A stretch of 64,000 nucleotides of DNA from Trujillonella endophytica (GCF_900110555.1 NZ_FOEE01000003.1:372001-436000), one strand, 5' to 3'. Positions 39,862 to 49,377 are shown, counted from the first letter of the stretch. Translations and numbers: made by a program. Notes: generated by a model not told the origin, from the sequence alone.

Positions 39862-40443
39862 GTGCCCTCCGACGACGCCGCCCTCCTCGAGCTGTTCCAG
39901 CGCGCGCAGAACGCCTTCACCGACCGGGTCGACGCCGTCGAGGCCGGGCGGTGGGGCGACGAGTCCCTGCCCGGCTGGACGGTCGCGGACCTGGTCGCCC
40001 ACCTCGTGGACGAGGCCCGCTGGATCCCGGACCTGCTCGCCGGGGACCCCGCCGACCAGGTCGAGCCGCGCTTCTCGCACGAGACCGGGGCCTTGCTCGG
40101 TGACGACCCGCTGACGGCCTGGGAGGCCGCCGCCGATGCGGCCCTCGCGGCGCTGGCAACCGGCGACCTGGCCGGCACGGTGCACCTGTCCCGTGGGCCG
40201 ACGCCGGTCCGCGACTACCTCCAGGAGCTGACCGCGGACCTCGTCGTGCACGGCTGGGACCTGGCCCGCGCCACGGGCGGCGACGAGCGGATCGACCCCG
40301 CGCTGCTGCCGGCCGCGGAGGCGCTGGCCGACCGGCTGCCCGACGGCGGCCTGCCCGGCTTCTTCGACCCGCCGCTGGAGGTGCCGGCGGGAGCGTCCGA
40401 GCAGGTGCGGGTGCTGGCCCGCTACGGCCGCCGGGCCTGGTGA
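39862..40443 (+). CDS. DinB/maleylpyruvate-isomerase-type metal-binding protein
   Basis: A 193-aa four-helix-bundle protein of the TIGR03083/TIGR03086 (mycothiol-dependent maleylpyruvate isomerase, DinB-like) group. Diagnostic stretches are LPGWTVADLVAHLVDEARWI (first metal His) and LQELTADLVVHGWDLARATG (second His and Asp). A C-terminal domain with FFDPPLEVPAGASEQVRVLA follows. Such proteins commonly use mycothiol, the actinobacterial thiol; substrate unknown. GTG 39862. Its stop overlaps the alkyltransferase-like gene in GTGA, coupling the two. Confidence 0.82.
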   Translation: MPSDDAALLELFQRAQNAFTDRVDAVEAGRWGDESLPGWTVADLVAHLVDEARWIPDLLAGDPADQVEPRFSHETGALLGDDPLTAWEAAADAALAALATGDLAGTVHLSRGPTPVRDYLQELTADLVVHGWDLARATGGDERIDPALLPAAEALADRLPDGGLPGFFDPPLEVPAGASEQVRVLARYGRRAW

Positions 40444-40751
40444 GCGACCCCTCTGCAGGCCGCACCGACCCGGGCGACGTCGACGAGGCGGTCTACGACG
40501 CGGTGGACGCCGTCCCGCCCGGCCGGGTGAGCACCTACGGCGCGATCGGGCGGCTGGTGGGCGTCGGGCCGCGCCGGGTCGCCCGGGCCCTGTCCCGGGG
40601 CGGGGGCGCGGTGCCCTGGTACCGGGTGGTCCGGGCCGACGGGACGGCGGCCGAGCCCGTGCGCGCCCGGCAGCTCGAGCTGCTGGCCGGCGAGGGCGTG
40701 CCGGTGCGCAACGGCCGGGTCGACCTGCGCGCGGTCGGCTGGCCGGACTGA
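40440..40751 (+). CDS. Alkyltransferase-like (ATL) DNA repair protein, Rv3204-like
   Basis: A 103-aa protein equal to the DNA-binding domain of O6-alkylguanine-DNA methyltransferase. It has the helix-turn-helix VSTYGAIGRLVGVGPRRVAR, the Arg finger position and the active-site region VPWYRVVRADG. The alkyl-acceptor Cys of PCHRV is Trp (PWYRV), so it cannot remove alkyl groups itself. ATL proteins instead bind O6-alkylguanine and flag it for nucleotide excision repair. GTG 40440 overlaps the previous stop by 4 bp. It matches Rv3204 by position in the moeZ-adnAB interval. Confidence 0.88.
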   Translation: MSDPSAGRTDPGDVDEAVYDAVDAVPPGRVSTYGAIGRLVGVGPRRVARALSRGGGAVPWYRVVRADGTAAEPVRARQLELLAGEGVPVRNGRVDLRAVGWPD

Positions 40752-40842
40752 CGCGCCGTCGTCCCCGGGTCTGATCCGCACCCGGCCATGATCGGCCCGC
40801 AGGCCGACGCGCCGAGGCGGCCGACGGCGATGGACTGCGGGC

Positions 40843-41589
40843 ATGGATCCGACGCTCGTCCGGCCGCCCGCCACCTCCCGCTCCCGGGGCGCCCGCCTGC
40901 TCCGCCGGACCGCCGCCGCGGGGGTGGCCGCCGCGCTCCTCGCGCTGGTCTGCGCGGCCGCGGCGTGGCTGGCGACCCCCGGCGTCGGCGACGCCCGCGA
41001 GCGGGTGGACGCGCTGCTGGCCGCGCACGGCGCTCCGGCCCTGGAGGGCGAGCTCCCCGAGCGGATCGCCCGGGCGGTCCTCGCCACCGAGGACAGCCGG
41101 TTCGCCGACCACCCCGGCGTCGACTGGCGGGGCGCGCTGCGCGCCCCGTGGGGCGTGCTGACCGGCGAGGACCTCGGCGGCTCGACCCTGGACCAGCAGC
41201 TGGCCAAGAACCTGTACGAGGACGGCGCCGACGACGCGCCGGCCCGGCTGAGGTCCGTCGTCCTCGCCGTGAAGCTCGACGCGCACTGGAGCAAGGAGGA
41301 GCTGCTGCGGATGTATCTGGACACGGCCTACTTCGGGCACGGGTTCTGGGGCGTCACTGCCGCGAGCGAGGGCTACTTCGGGGTGCCGCCCGACGAGCTG
41401 TCGTGGCCGCAGGCGAGCCTGCTGGCCGGGCTGCTCCAGGCCCCCAGCGCCTACGACCCGCTGGTGCACCCCGATCGGGCGGCCGCGCGGCAGGCCCACG
41501 TGCTCGACCGGCTGGTCCACGTCGGGGAGCTGACCCGTGCGGAGGCCGACGAGGTGGGCGCTGCACCGTGGGGGCTGGTCACGGGCTGA
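40843..41589 (+). CDS. Monofunctional glycosyltransferase 51 (peptidoglycan glycan polymerase)
   Basis: A 248-aa membrane protein with one N-terminal anchor (about 24-45, AAAGVAAALLALVCAAAAWL) and a GT51 transglycosylase domain without a transpeptidase. Family motifs are ATEDSRFADHPGVDWRGALR (catalytic Glu), GGSTLDQQLAKNLYEDG and KLDAHWSKEELLRMYLDTAY with FGHGFWGV. Then comes LSWPQASLLAGLLQAPSAYD. Such enzymes polymerise lipid II outside the cell. At 248 aa it is close to E. coli MtgA size and unlike the large bifunctional PBPs of actinobacteria. Start ATG 40843. Confidence 0.88.
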   Translation: MDPTLVRPPATSRSRGARLLRRTAAAGVAAALLALVCAAAAWLATPGVGDARERVDALLAAHGAPALEGELPERIARAVLATEDSRFADHPGVDWRGALRAPWGVLTGEDLGGSTLDQQLAKNLYEDGADDAPARLRSVVLAVKLDAHWSKEELLRMYLDTAYFGHGFWGVTAASEGYFGVPPDELSWPQASLLAGLLQAPSAYDPLVHPDRAAARQAHVLDRLVHVGELTRAEADEVGAAPWGLVTG

Positions 41590-41638
41590 GGCGCCGCCTG
41601 CACTGGACCGTTCCGGTGCCGGCCGCTTGGCTGGCCCC

Positions 41639-42112
41639 ATGAGCGCCGGTCTGGTCGTCGCGGCCGCCGTGGGCAGCGGCCTGGTGGCCGGGGTCTTCTT
41701 CGGCTTCTCGGGCTTCGTCATGCGCGCGCTGGGCGGGCTGCCGCCCGCGGACGGCGCGGCGGCGATGCGGGCGGTGAACGTCACCGCGGTGCGGCCACCG
41801 CTCATGACCGCGCTGTTCGGGACGGCGCTGCTGGTCGTCGCGGCCGCGGTCGGAGAGCTCGCGGACGGGCCGGTCGACCGGGCGTCGGCGCTGGTGCTGG
41901 CCGGGGCCGCGGCGTACCTCGTCGGCGTCGTCGGGGTGACCGTCGCCGCCAACGTGCCGCTCAACGACCGGCTGGCGGGGACCGAGCCGGGCGGCGCGGC
42001 GGAGGGCGCGGTGTGGGCCGACTACCTCCGGCGGTGGACGCGGTGGAACACCGTGCGCGCCGGCGCCGGGGCGGTCGCGGCGGCGGCGCTCGCGGCGTCG
42101 CTGGCCGTCTGA
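41639..42112 (+). CDS. DUF1772 (anthrone-oxygenase-like) membrane protein
   Basis: A 157-aa protein with four hydrophobic helices (about 3-24, 55-75, 82-105, 135-155), matching the DUF1772 membrane fold. Conserved pieces are GVFFGFSGFVMRAL near the first helix and VNVTAVRPPLMTALFGTALL. NVPLNDRLAG and the Trp pair YLRRWTRWNTVRAGAG precede the last helix. Function unknown in bacteria. ATG 41639 is the first in-frame Met matching the family start. It lies 50 bp after the transglycosylase gene and 54 bp before adnA. Confidence 0.82.
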   Translation: MSAGLVVAAAVGSGLVAGVFFGFSGFVMRALGGLPPADGAAAMRAVNVTAVRPPLMTALFGTALLVVAAAVGELADGPVDRASALVLAGAAAYLVGVVGVTVAANVPLNDRLAGTEPGGAAEGAVWADYLRRWTRWNTVRAGAGAVAAAALAASLAV

Positions 42113-42166
42113 CCCGCCCGTCGCTCGCGTCCCGGATGTGTCGGTGGGGCGTGCTTCCATCGGGTC

Positions 42167-45100
42167 GTGGCAGCACGCGGGGACGTCGAGCCGGTCTACC
42201 GGCTCGTGCAGCAGGAGCCGGCGCCCGCGGTCCGGCCGCAGCTGGACCCGACGCAGCAGGCGGTCGTCGACCACCCGGGCGGGCCGCTGCTGGTGCTGGC
42301 CGGCCCCGGCACCGGGAAGACGACGACGATCGTGGAGGCCGTGGCCGCCCGGATCGACCGCGGCGTCGACCCCGAGCAGATCCTCGTCCTCACGTTCAGC
42401 CGCAAGGCGGCCGCCGAGCTCCGCACCCGGATCACCGCGCGGGTGGGCCGCACCATCCGTGAGCCGCTGGCCCGCACCTTCCACTCCTACGCCTACGGCG
42501 TGCTGCGCCGGGCGGCGCTGCTGCGCGGGGAGGCCCCGCCACGGCTGCTCACCGCGGCCGAGCAGGACGCGGTCGTGGCCGAGCTGCTGCGGGGCGACCT
42601 GGCCGAGGAGGGCGCCGTCCGCTGGCCCGAGTCGCTGACCCCGGCGCTGGCCACGGCCGGGTTCCGCACCGAGCTGCGGGAGCTGCTGCTGCGGGCCACC
42701 GAGCGCGGCATCGGCGCGGACGTGCTGGCCGCCTGGGGCCGCGAGGTGGGCAACGACGCGTGGGTGCACGCCGCGGCCTTCCAGGAGCAGTACGAGGCGG
42801 TCACCGCGTTCTCCACGGCCGGCCGCGGCGACGCCTCCGGCTACGACCCGGCCGAGCTGGTCCGGGCCGCGATCGCCGAGCTCGCGACCGATCCGGAGCT
42901 GCTGCGCCAGGAGCGCGAGCGCGCCCGCTGGCTGTTCGTCGACGAGTACCAGGACACCGACCCGGCCCAGGTCGAGCTGCTCGAGCTGCTGGCCGGCGGC
43001 GGGAGCGACCTGGTCGCCGTCGGCGACCCCGACCAGGCCATCTACGCGTTCCGCGGCGCCGAGCCCCGGGGGATCGTGGAGTTCCCCGAGCGGTTCCGGC
43101 ACGCCGACGGCCGTCCCGCCGCCCGCCTCTCGCTGGGCATCTGCCGGCGCTCGGGCGCGGAGCTGCTGGCCGTCAGCCGGCGGGTCGCCGAGGGGCTGCC
43201 GGGGCCGTGGGAGCACCGTCGCCTGCAGGCGGGGGAGGGGACCGCGCCGGGGGCGGCGGAGGTGCACGTCTTCGGCTCCACGGCGGTCGAGGCCGCGTAC
43301 GTGGCCGACGCGCTGCGCCGCGCGCACCTGCTCGACGGCGTCCCGTGGTCGGAGATGGCGGTCGTGGTGCGGACGGCGCTCGCCCTGGGCCCGCTGCGCC
43401 GCGCGCTGAGCTCGGCCGGCGTGCCCGTCGCGGTCTCCGCCGACGACCTGCCCCTGCACGCCCAGCCGGCGGTGGCCCCGTTCCTCGGGGCTTTGACGGT
43501 GCTGCTGCCGCGCCCCGGGGTCCCCGCGGGCGAGCTGCCCCTCGACGAGCCCGCCGCCGAGGCCCTGCTCGCCTCGCCCCTGGGTGGCGCCACCGTGCTG
43601 GACCTGCGCCGGCTGCGGCGCGGGGTGCGCATCGCGCTGGCCCGGCGCGGCATCGACGCCGCCGAGCGGGGCGCCCCCCTGGCCACCGCCCTCACCGACG
43701 AGTTCCTCCTGGCCGAGCTGCCCGAGCACATAGCCCGCCCCGCCGCCCGGGTGGCCGGGGTGCTGGCCGCGGGCCGGGCGGCGCTGGCCATCGGCGGCAC
43801 CGCCGAGGACGTGCTGTGGGCGATGTGGCAGCGCAGCGGTCTGGCCGGCAAGTGGGCCCGGGCCAGCGCCGCCGGCGGGGCCGCGGGTGCGGGGGCCGAC
43901 CGTGACCTGGACGCCGTCGTCGCGCTGTTCGACGCCGCCGCGGGGTTCGTCGACCGGCTGCCCTCGGCCGACGTGCGGGCCTTCCTGGAGCACCTCGCCG
44001 CCCAGGAGCTGCCCGGCGACACCGGCGCCGCGCGGGCGTCGACACCCGACGCGGTGCGGGTGCTCACCGCGCACGCCAGCAAGGGGCTGGAGTGGGAGGT
44101 CGTCTGCGTGGCCGGCGTCCAGGAGGGCCTCTGGCCGAACCTGGCCGACCGCGGCTCGCTGCTGGGCACCGAGGTCCTGGTGGAGCGCGCCGCGGGCATC
44201 GACGGCGCCTCGGTCGACCGGCGGACCCTCGCCCTCGCCGAGGAGCGGCGGCTGTTCTACGTCGCCTGCACCCGCGCGCGGCGCCGGCTGCTCGTCACCG
44301 CGGTCGAGGGCGCCCTCGACGGCGCCGACGCGGGCGCGACCGCCTCCCGCTTCCTCGACCTCGTCGCGCCGCCGCCCGAGGACGGCCGGCCGCTCACCGC
44401 CCTGCCGCGCTCGCTCACCCTCCCCGCGCTGGTCGCCGAGCTGCGCCGGGCGGTCACCGATCCGCAGACCCTGCCGGCCCGCCGGTCGACCGCCGCGGCC
44501 GTGCTGCGCCGGCTCGCCGACGAGGGCGTCGCCGGCGCCTCCCCGCACGACTGGTGGGGCCTGGCCCCCCTGTCGGACGACGCCCCGCTGGTTCCCGAGG
44601 AGCTGACGGTGCGGGTCCGCCCCTCGGCCATCGAGACCTACCAGCGGTGCCCGCTGCGCTGGGTGCTCGGCGCGGTCGGCGCCGAGGCCTCGCCGGACGC
44701 CACCCGCACGGTCGGCTCGGCGGTGCACGCCGTGGCCCAGCGGGTGGCCGACGGGCTGCCGCCGGCGGAGGCGAAGCCGGTGCTGGCCGCCGAGCTCGAC
44801 CTGCTCGACCTCGGCCCGGGGTGGTCGGACCAGCGGCAGCGGGTGGCCGCCCACGAGATGCTGGACCGGTTCCTCCGCTGGCACGCCGCCAACGGCCGCG
44901 AGCTCGTCGCCGCCGAGGCCGACTTCGACGTGGTGCTGGGCCGGGCCCGCATCCGCGGGCAGGTCGACCGCCTCGAGCGCGACGCGCAGGGGCGGCTGGT
45001 CGTCGTCGACCTCAAGACCGGCAAGAGCGCGCCCCGGGAGATCGACACCCACGGCCAGCTGGCCGCCTACCAGGTGGCGATCGCCGCCGGGGCCTTCGGC

Positions 45101-45352
45101 GAGCACGGCACGGAGCCCGGGGGAGCCGCCCTGCTGCAGGTCGGCACCGGTGCCAAGGCCAAGGAGCAGCACCAGCAGCCGCTGCCGGCCGACGTCCCGG
45201 TGGAGCAGACCTGGGCGGGTGAGCTGCTCGCGCAGGTGGGCGAGGGCATGGGGGCGGCGACCTTCGAGGTGCGCACCGGCAGCCACTGCTCGCGGTGCCC
45301 GGCCCGGCGCACCTGCCCGCTGCAGGAGCGCGGCCGGCAGGTGACGGCATGA
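42167..45352 (+). CDS. adnA: AdnA helicase-nuclease subunit
   Basis: Subunit of the AdnAB heterodimer, the mycobacterial-type end-resecting helicase-nuclease for double-strand breaks. 1061 aa. The UvrD/Rep-type motor shows LAGPGTGKTTTIVEAV (Walker A), VLTFSRKAAAELRTRI, FVDEYQDTDPAQVELL and VRVLTAHASKGLEWEVVCVA. The C-terminal RecB-type nuclease (about 815-1055) has HVRGQVDRL-like IRGQVDRLE, VVVDLKTGKSAP (Asp, Lys) and a four-cysteine Fe-S set C828, C1041, C1044, C1050. GTG 42167. The stop overlaps the ATG of adnB in ATGA. Rv3202c is the M. tuberculosis counterpart. Confidence 0.93.
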   Translation: MAARGDVEPVYRLVQQEPAPAVRPQLDPTQQAVVDHPGGPLLVLAGPGTGKTTTIVEAVAARIDRGVDPEQILVLTFSRKAAAELRTRITARVGRTIREPLARTFHSYAYGVLRRAALLRGEAPPRLLTAAEQDAVVAELLRGDLAEEGAVRWPESLTPALATAGFRTELRELLLRATERGIGADVLAAWGREVGNDAWVHAAAFQEQYEAVTAFSTAGRGDASGYDPAELVRAAIAELATDPELLRQERERARWLFVDEYQDTDPAQVELLELLAGGGSDLVAVGDPDQAIYAFRGAEPRGIVEFPERFRHADGRPAARLSLGICRRSGAELLAVSRRVAEGLPGPWEHRRLQAGEGTAPGAAEVHVFGSTAVEAAYVADALRRAHLLDGVPWSEMAVVVRTALALGPLRRALSSAGVPVAVSADDLPLHAQPAVAPFLGALTVLLPRPGVPAGELPLDEPAAEALLASPLGGATVLDLRRLRRGVRIALARRGIDAAERGAPLATALTDEFLLAELPEHIARPAARVAGVLAAGRAALAIGGTAEDVLWAMWQRSGLAGKWARASAAGGAAGAGADRDLDAVVALFDAAAGFVDRLPSADVRAFLEHLAAQELPGDTGAARASTPDAVRVLTAHASKGLEWEVVCVAGVQEGLWPNLADRGSLLGTEVLVERAAGIDGASVDRRTLALAEERRLFYVACTRARRRLLVTAVEGALDGADAGATASRFLDLVAPPPEDGRPLTALPRSLTLPALVAELRRAVTDPQTLPARRSTAAAVLRRLADEGVAGASPHDWWGLAPLSDDAPLVPEELTVRVRPSAIETYQRCPLRWVLGAVGAEASPDATRTVGSAVHAVAQRVADGLPPAEAKPVLAAELDLLDLGPGWSDQRQRVAAHEMLDRFLRWHAANGRELVAAEADFDVVLGRARIRGQVDRLERDAQGRLVVVDLKTGKSAPREIDTHGQLAAYQVAIAAGAFGEHGTEPGGAALLQVGTGAKAKEQHQQPLPADVPVEQTWAGELLAQVGEGMGAATFEVRTGSHCSRCPARRTCPLQERGRQVTA

Positions 45353-48300
45353 GCCCCCGCCGGCCGGCCGCCGAGGAACAGCTCTCCTTCGACGACCTGT
45401 TCGGCGTCGCGCCCGAGCCCGCGCCGGCCCCGCGGCGGGTGCTCACCCCGGCCGAGGTCGCCGCCCGCTGCGGGCTGTCCTACGCGCCGTCGGAGGAGCA
45501 GGCCCGGGTGGTCGCCGCCCCCGCCGACCGGCCGCTGGTCGTCGTCGCCGGCGCCGGCTCGGGCAAGACCGAGACGATGGCCGCTCGGGTGGCGTGGCTG
45601 ATCGCCAACCGGGTGGTGGAGCCCGAGGCGATCCTCGGCCTGACCTTCACCCGCAAGGCCGCCAGCGAGCTCAACGAGCGGATCCGGCTGCGGCTGGGCG
45701 CGCTGGCCCGGCACCCCGAGACCGAGCCGGAGCTGCGCGAGCGGCTGGCGATCGCCATGCCGACCGTCTCCACCTACCACGGCTACGCGGCCGCGCTGGT
45801 CGCCGAGCACGGCCTGCGGATCGGGGTCGAGCCCGGCGCCGGCGTGCTCGGGCCCGCGATGTGCTGGGGCCAGGCCGCCACCGTAGTGACCGGCTACACC
45901 GGCGACATGGACGACGTCCCGCTCGGCCTGGTCTCCACCGTCGAGGACGTGCTGGCCCTGGCCGGTGAGCTCGGCGAGCACGACGTCTCCCCGGCGGCGC
46001 TGCGCGCGTGGACGGCGAAGCTCGAGCACCAGGTCGCCGGCTACCCCGACGCCCCGCGGAAGAAGGGGCCCTACGCGCCGGTGCTGGAGATGCTCACCCG
46101 GCAGCGGGCGCGGGTCGCGCTGCTGCCGCTGGTCGAGGCGTTCGAGGCCCGCAAGCGCGCGGCCGGAGCCATCGACTACGCCGACCAGGTCAGCCACGCC
46201 GCCCGCATCGCCGTCTCCGCGCCCGAGGTCGGCCGCCGGGAGCGCGCCCGCTGGCAGGTGGTGCTGCTCGACGAGTACCAGGACACCAGCGTCGGCCAGC
46301 TGCGGATGCTCGAGGCGCTGTTCGGCCGCACCACCGGGCACCCGGTGCTCGCGGTGGGCGACCCGCGGCAGTCGATCTACGGCTGGCGCGGCGCCTCGGC
46401 CGGCACCATCGAGCGCTTCGACCGCACGTTCCCCGGCGCCCGCGGCAGGCCCGCCCAGCGGCTCACCCTGGCCACCAGCTGGCGCAACGACGAGTCGGTG
46501 CTGGCCATCGCCAACGCCGTCTCCGCGCTGCTGCCGCCCCCGCCCCAGGAGCTGCCGGATCTCGCGCCGGCGCCCACGGCCGGCCGGGGCGCGGTCACCG
46601 TCGGGCTGTACGAGACCGTCGCCGACGAGAACGCGGCCCTGGCCGAGCGGCTGGCCGCCTGCTGGCACAGCAGGGACTGGCAGGCAGGTCGTTCCGAGTG
46701 GGGCCCGGAGGGCTCCGCGCAGGAACGACGCAGCGGCTCCGCGCAACCGGGGGACGGCACCGGGCCGCGGGCTCGTCCGGAGGACGACGAGGTGCGTCGC
46801 CGGCCGACCGTCGCCGTCCTCGTGCGGACCCGCAAGCAGCTGGCCGCGATCGCCGCCGCGCTGCGCGAGCGCGACCTGCCCGTCGAGGTGGTCGGGCTGG
46901 GCGGGCTGCTCGAGGTGCCCGAGGTGTCCGACGTCGTCGCCACGCTCACCGTGCTCGTCGACCCGACCGCCGGCGACGCCCTGGGCCGGCTGCTGACCGG
47001 CGCCCGCTGGCGGATCGGGCCCCGCGACCTCGCCGCGCTCGAGGCCCGCGCCCGGGCGCTGGTGCACGCCCGCCGCCCCGCAGCTCCCGACGGCGACGGC
47101 GCGGCCGACGGCGCCCGGCCCGAACCGTCCACCGAGCGCGGCAGCATCGTGGAGGCCCTCGACGACCTCGGCGACGCGTCGAGCTACTCCGCCGCGGCCT
47201 GGCGGCGGCTGCGCCGGCTCGGCGCCGAGCTCGACCGGCTCCGTGGCCGGCTGGGCGACGCCCTGCCCGACCTCGTCGACGAGGTCGCCCGCACCCTCGG
47301 CCTGGAGACCGAACTGGCGTCCGCGCCGGGGGTGAGCCCGGCCGGGGCGCGGGCGCACCTGGACGCGCTGCACTCCGTCGCCGCGGAGTTCACCGAGCTC
47401 GCCGAGCTGCCCTCGCTGCCGGCGTTCCTGGGCTACCTGCGCGACGCCGAGGAGCGGGAGCGGGGCCTGGAGCCGGGGGAGGTCGCGGTCAACCCGGAGG
47501 CGGTCCAGCTGCTCACCGGGCACTCGGCGAAGGGGCTGGAGTGGGACGTCGTCGCCGTCCCCGGGATGACCGACGGCCAGTTCCCCGCGAAGACCGACAG
47601 CAGCGACTCCTGGATCAAGGACCCGGGCGCCATGCCCGCGGAGCTCCGCCTCACCGACCGCGAGGAGCTGCCACAGCTGCGGCTGCCCGTGCCGGGCTCG
47701 GGGGACCAGGCGGTGGTGCGGGCCGCCCTCGAGGACTACGTGGCGGAGTGGAAGGAGTTCGGGCTCGCCGAGGAGATCCGCATCGGCTACGTCGCGGTCA
47801 CCCGCGCCCGGCACCTGCTGCTGTGCTCGGGCAGCTGGTGGCGCGACGGCGTGAAGCCGTGCGGGCCCTCGGTCCTCCTGGACACCGCCCGCCGGGCCTG
47901 CGCCGCCGGGGCCGGCGTCGTCGTGCACTGGGCGGAGCCGCCGGCCGAGGGGGCGACCAACCCCGCGCTGGAGGAGTGGCCGGTCGGCGTCTGGCCGGCA
48001 GATCCGCTCTCGGAGCCCCGCCGGCGCGCGCTCACCGCGGCCGCCGAGCTGGTCACGGGGTCGGCGGCGCACCCGCTGGACACGGGGGAGTCGGGCGCGG
48101 CGCGGCTCGGCGCGGACGACGACGTCGTCGACTCCTGGATCCGGGACGCCGACCTGCTCCTGCGCGAGCGCGCCCGCACCGACCGCCCCCAGGTCGAGGT
48201 GCCGCTGCCCTCGCACCTGTCGGTCTCGGCGCTGGTCACGCTGCGCCGCGATCCGGCCGAGCTGGCCCGCCGCCTGCGCCGTCCCATGCCCGCCGCGCCG

Positions 48301-48798
48301 GCCCCCCAGGCCCGCCGCGGCACCGCGTTCCACGCCTGGCTGGAGGAGCGGTTCGGCGCCTCCCGCCTGCTCGACCTCGACGAGCTGCCGGGCTCGGGCG
48401 ACGAGCTGGCGGTGCCCGACAGCTCGCTCGCCGACCTGCAGGAGGCCTTCATGGCCGGCGAGTGGGCCGACCGGCAGCCCGTGGAGGTCGAGGTGCCCTT
48501 CGAGACGCCGCTCGGGCCGCTGACGCTGCGCGGCCGGATCGACGCCGTCTTCGCCGACGACGACGGGCGCTTCGAGGTCATCGACTGGAAGACCGGTCCG
48601 CCGCCGGCGGGTGCCGAGCTCGCCGCCGCCGGCGTGCAGCTGGCCGCCTACCGGCTGGGCTGGGCGCGGCTGACCGGCGTGCCCGTGGAGCGGGTCAGCG
48701 CCGGCTTCCACCACGTCGCCGCCAACCTGACCGTCCGCCCGGTCGACCTGCTCGACGAGGCCGGGCTCCTGGCGGTGGTGAGCGGCACGGCCGGCTGA
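45349..48798 (+). CDS. adnB: AdnB helicase-nuclease subunit
   Basis: Second AdnAB subunit; in mycobacteria its motor drives translocation. 1149 aa. It has VVAGAGSGKTETMAARV (Walker A), LGLTFTRKAASELNERI, LLDEYQDTSVGQLRML, AVGDPRQSIYGWRG and LLTGHSAKGLEWDVVAVPGM. YVAVTRARHLLLCSGSW is followed by a C-terminal nuclease with LRGRIDAVFADDDGRFEVID then WKTG. No Fe-S cysteine set is present, as in known AdnB. Residues about 440-482 are a low-complexity Ser/Gly/Arg insertion that encloses inverted and direct repeats in the DNA. ATG 45349 overlaps adnA by 4 bp. Counterpart: Rv3201c. Confidence 0.93.
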   Translation: MSPRRPAAEEQLSFDDLFGVAPEPAPAPRRVLTPAEVAARCGLSYAPSEEQARVVAAPADRPLVVVAGAGSGKTETMAARVAWLIANRVVEPEAILGLTFTRKAASELNERIRLRLGALARHPETEPELRERLAIAMPTVSTYHGYAAALVAEHGLRIGVEPGAGVLGPAMCWGQAATVVTGYTGDMDDVPLGLVSTVEDVLALAGELGEHDVSPAALRAWTAKLEHQVAGYPDAPRKKGPYAPVLEMLTRQRARVALLPLVEAFEARKRAAGAIDYADQVSHAARIAVSAPEVGRRERARWQVVLLDEYQDTSVGQLRMLEALFGRTTGHPVLAVGDPRQSIYGWRGASAGTIERFDRTFPGARGRPAQRLTLATSWRNDESVLAIANAVSALLPPPPQELPDLAPAPTAGRGAVTVGLYETVADENAALAERLAACWHSRDWQAGRSEWGPEGSAQERRSGSAQPGDGTGPRARPEDDEVRRRPTVAVLVRTRKQLAAIAAALRERDLPVEVVGLGGLLEVPEVSDVVATLTVLVDPTAGDALGRLLTGARWRIGPRDLAALEARARALVHARRPAAPDGDGAADGARPEPSTERGSIVEALDDLGDASSYSAAAWRRLRRLGAELDRLRGRLGDALPDLVDEVARTLGLETELASAPGVSPAGARAHLDALHSVAAEFTELAELPSLPAFLGYLRDAEERERGLEPGEVAVNPEAVQLLTGHSAKGLEWDVVAVPGMTDGQFPAKTDSSDSWIKDPGAMPAELRLTDREELPQLRLPVPGSGDQAVVRAALEDYVAEWKEFGLAEEIRIGYVAVTRARHLLLCSGSWWRDGVKPCGPSVLLDTARRACAAGAGVVVHWAEPPAEGATNPALEEWPVGVWPADPLSEPRRRALTAAAELVTGSAAHPLDTGESGAARLGADDDVVDSWIRDADLLLRERARTDRPQVEVPLPSHLSVSALVTLRRDPAELARRLRRPMPAAPAPQARRGTAFHAWLEERFGASRLLDLDELPGSGDELAVPDSSLADLQEAFMAGEWADRQPVEVEVPFETPLGPLTLRGRIDAVFADDDGRFEVIDWKTGPPPAGAELAAAGVQLAAYRLGWARLTGVPVERVSAGFHHVAANLTVRPVDLLDEAGLLAVVSGTAG
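46688..46745. repeat. Small inverted and direct repeats inside adnB
   Basis: GTCGTTCC (46688-46695) is inverted as GGAACGAC (46722-46729), and GGCTCCGCGCA occurs at 46711-46721 and 46735-46745. The block lies in the low-complexity insertion of AdnB and keeps the frame. It could be a dispersed palindromic element that landed in the gene. Confidence 0.6.
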
Positions 48799-48822
48799 CC
48801 ACTTGCCGCGGGGCCGCCGGGG

Positions 48823-49377
48823 TCAGGCGGTGAAGTCGACGTCCGCGGTCGCGACGGTCCCGGCGGTGCGCCCGGGGGCCGACTGGTAGCTCCAGTAGAG
48901 GTTGGTGTGGGCGATGACCTGCTCCGGCGTCGGCGCGCCGTACGCGGTCCGGTCCTCCGTGGTGTGGGCGTCCCGGACGAGCGTCGTGTCGTAGCCCCGG
49001 ACCAGCGCGCCGTGCAGCGTCGACCGGACGCACGCGTCGGTCTGCGCGCCCGCGACCACCAGCCTGCCGACGCCGAGGCCGGCCAGCACCGTCTCCAGCG
49101 AGGTGGCCTCGAAGGCGTCGCCGTAGTTCTTCTCCACGAGCGGCTCGGCCTCGTCGCGGCCCAGTTCCGGGACGAGCGCCCAGCCGTCGCTACCCCGCGG
49201 CAGCTGCTCGTCGGAGTGCTGCACCCAGACGACGGGCACGCGCTGCGCCCGGGCCCGCTCGACCAGCCGGCCGATCCGGGTGACCACGGCTTCCCGATCG
49301 TGCGCTTCCCCGACGACGTCCCGCTGGGCGTCGATCACGAGGAGGGCGGTGTGCGGCCGGTTCTCGAGGATCGTCAT
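48823..49377 (-). CDS. Isochorismatase-like cysteine hydrolase
   Basis: A 184-aa isochorismatase-superfamily hydrolase. The triad is visible: Asp in ALLVIDAQRDVVGEAHDR, Lys in EPLVEKNYGDAFEATSL, and Cys in VVAGAQTDACVRSTLHGAL. A non-proline cis-peptide region VAGAQTDAC precedes the nucleophile. Substrate unknown; nicotinamidase and isochorismatase relatives cannot be told apart here. ATG 49377 is preferred because GGTGGAG precedes it; the frame to 49419 adds a non-conserved leader. It is convergent with adnB (24-bp gap). Confidence 0.88.
   Translation of the reverse strand: MTILENRPHTALLVIDAQRDVVGEAHDREAVVTRIGRLVERARAQRVPVVWVQHSDEQLPRGSDGWALVPELGRDEAEPLVEKNYGDAFEATSLETVLAGLGVGRLVVAGAQTDACVRSTLHGALVRGYDTTLVRDAHTTEDRTAYGAPTPEQVIAHTNLYWSYQSAPGRTAGTVATADVDFTA

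Noticed and set aside
41560-45286. Very long minus-strand open frame opposite adnA
   Set aside because: Low-complexity antisense translation without any domain; adnA carries all conserved motifs on the plus strand.
42167-48798. The two large helicase-nucleases as a phage-defence system
   Set aside because: Gene order and domain set identify AdnAB, a housekeeping break-resection enzyme.
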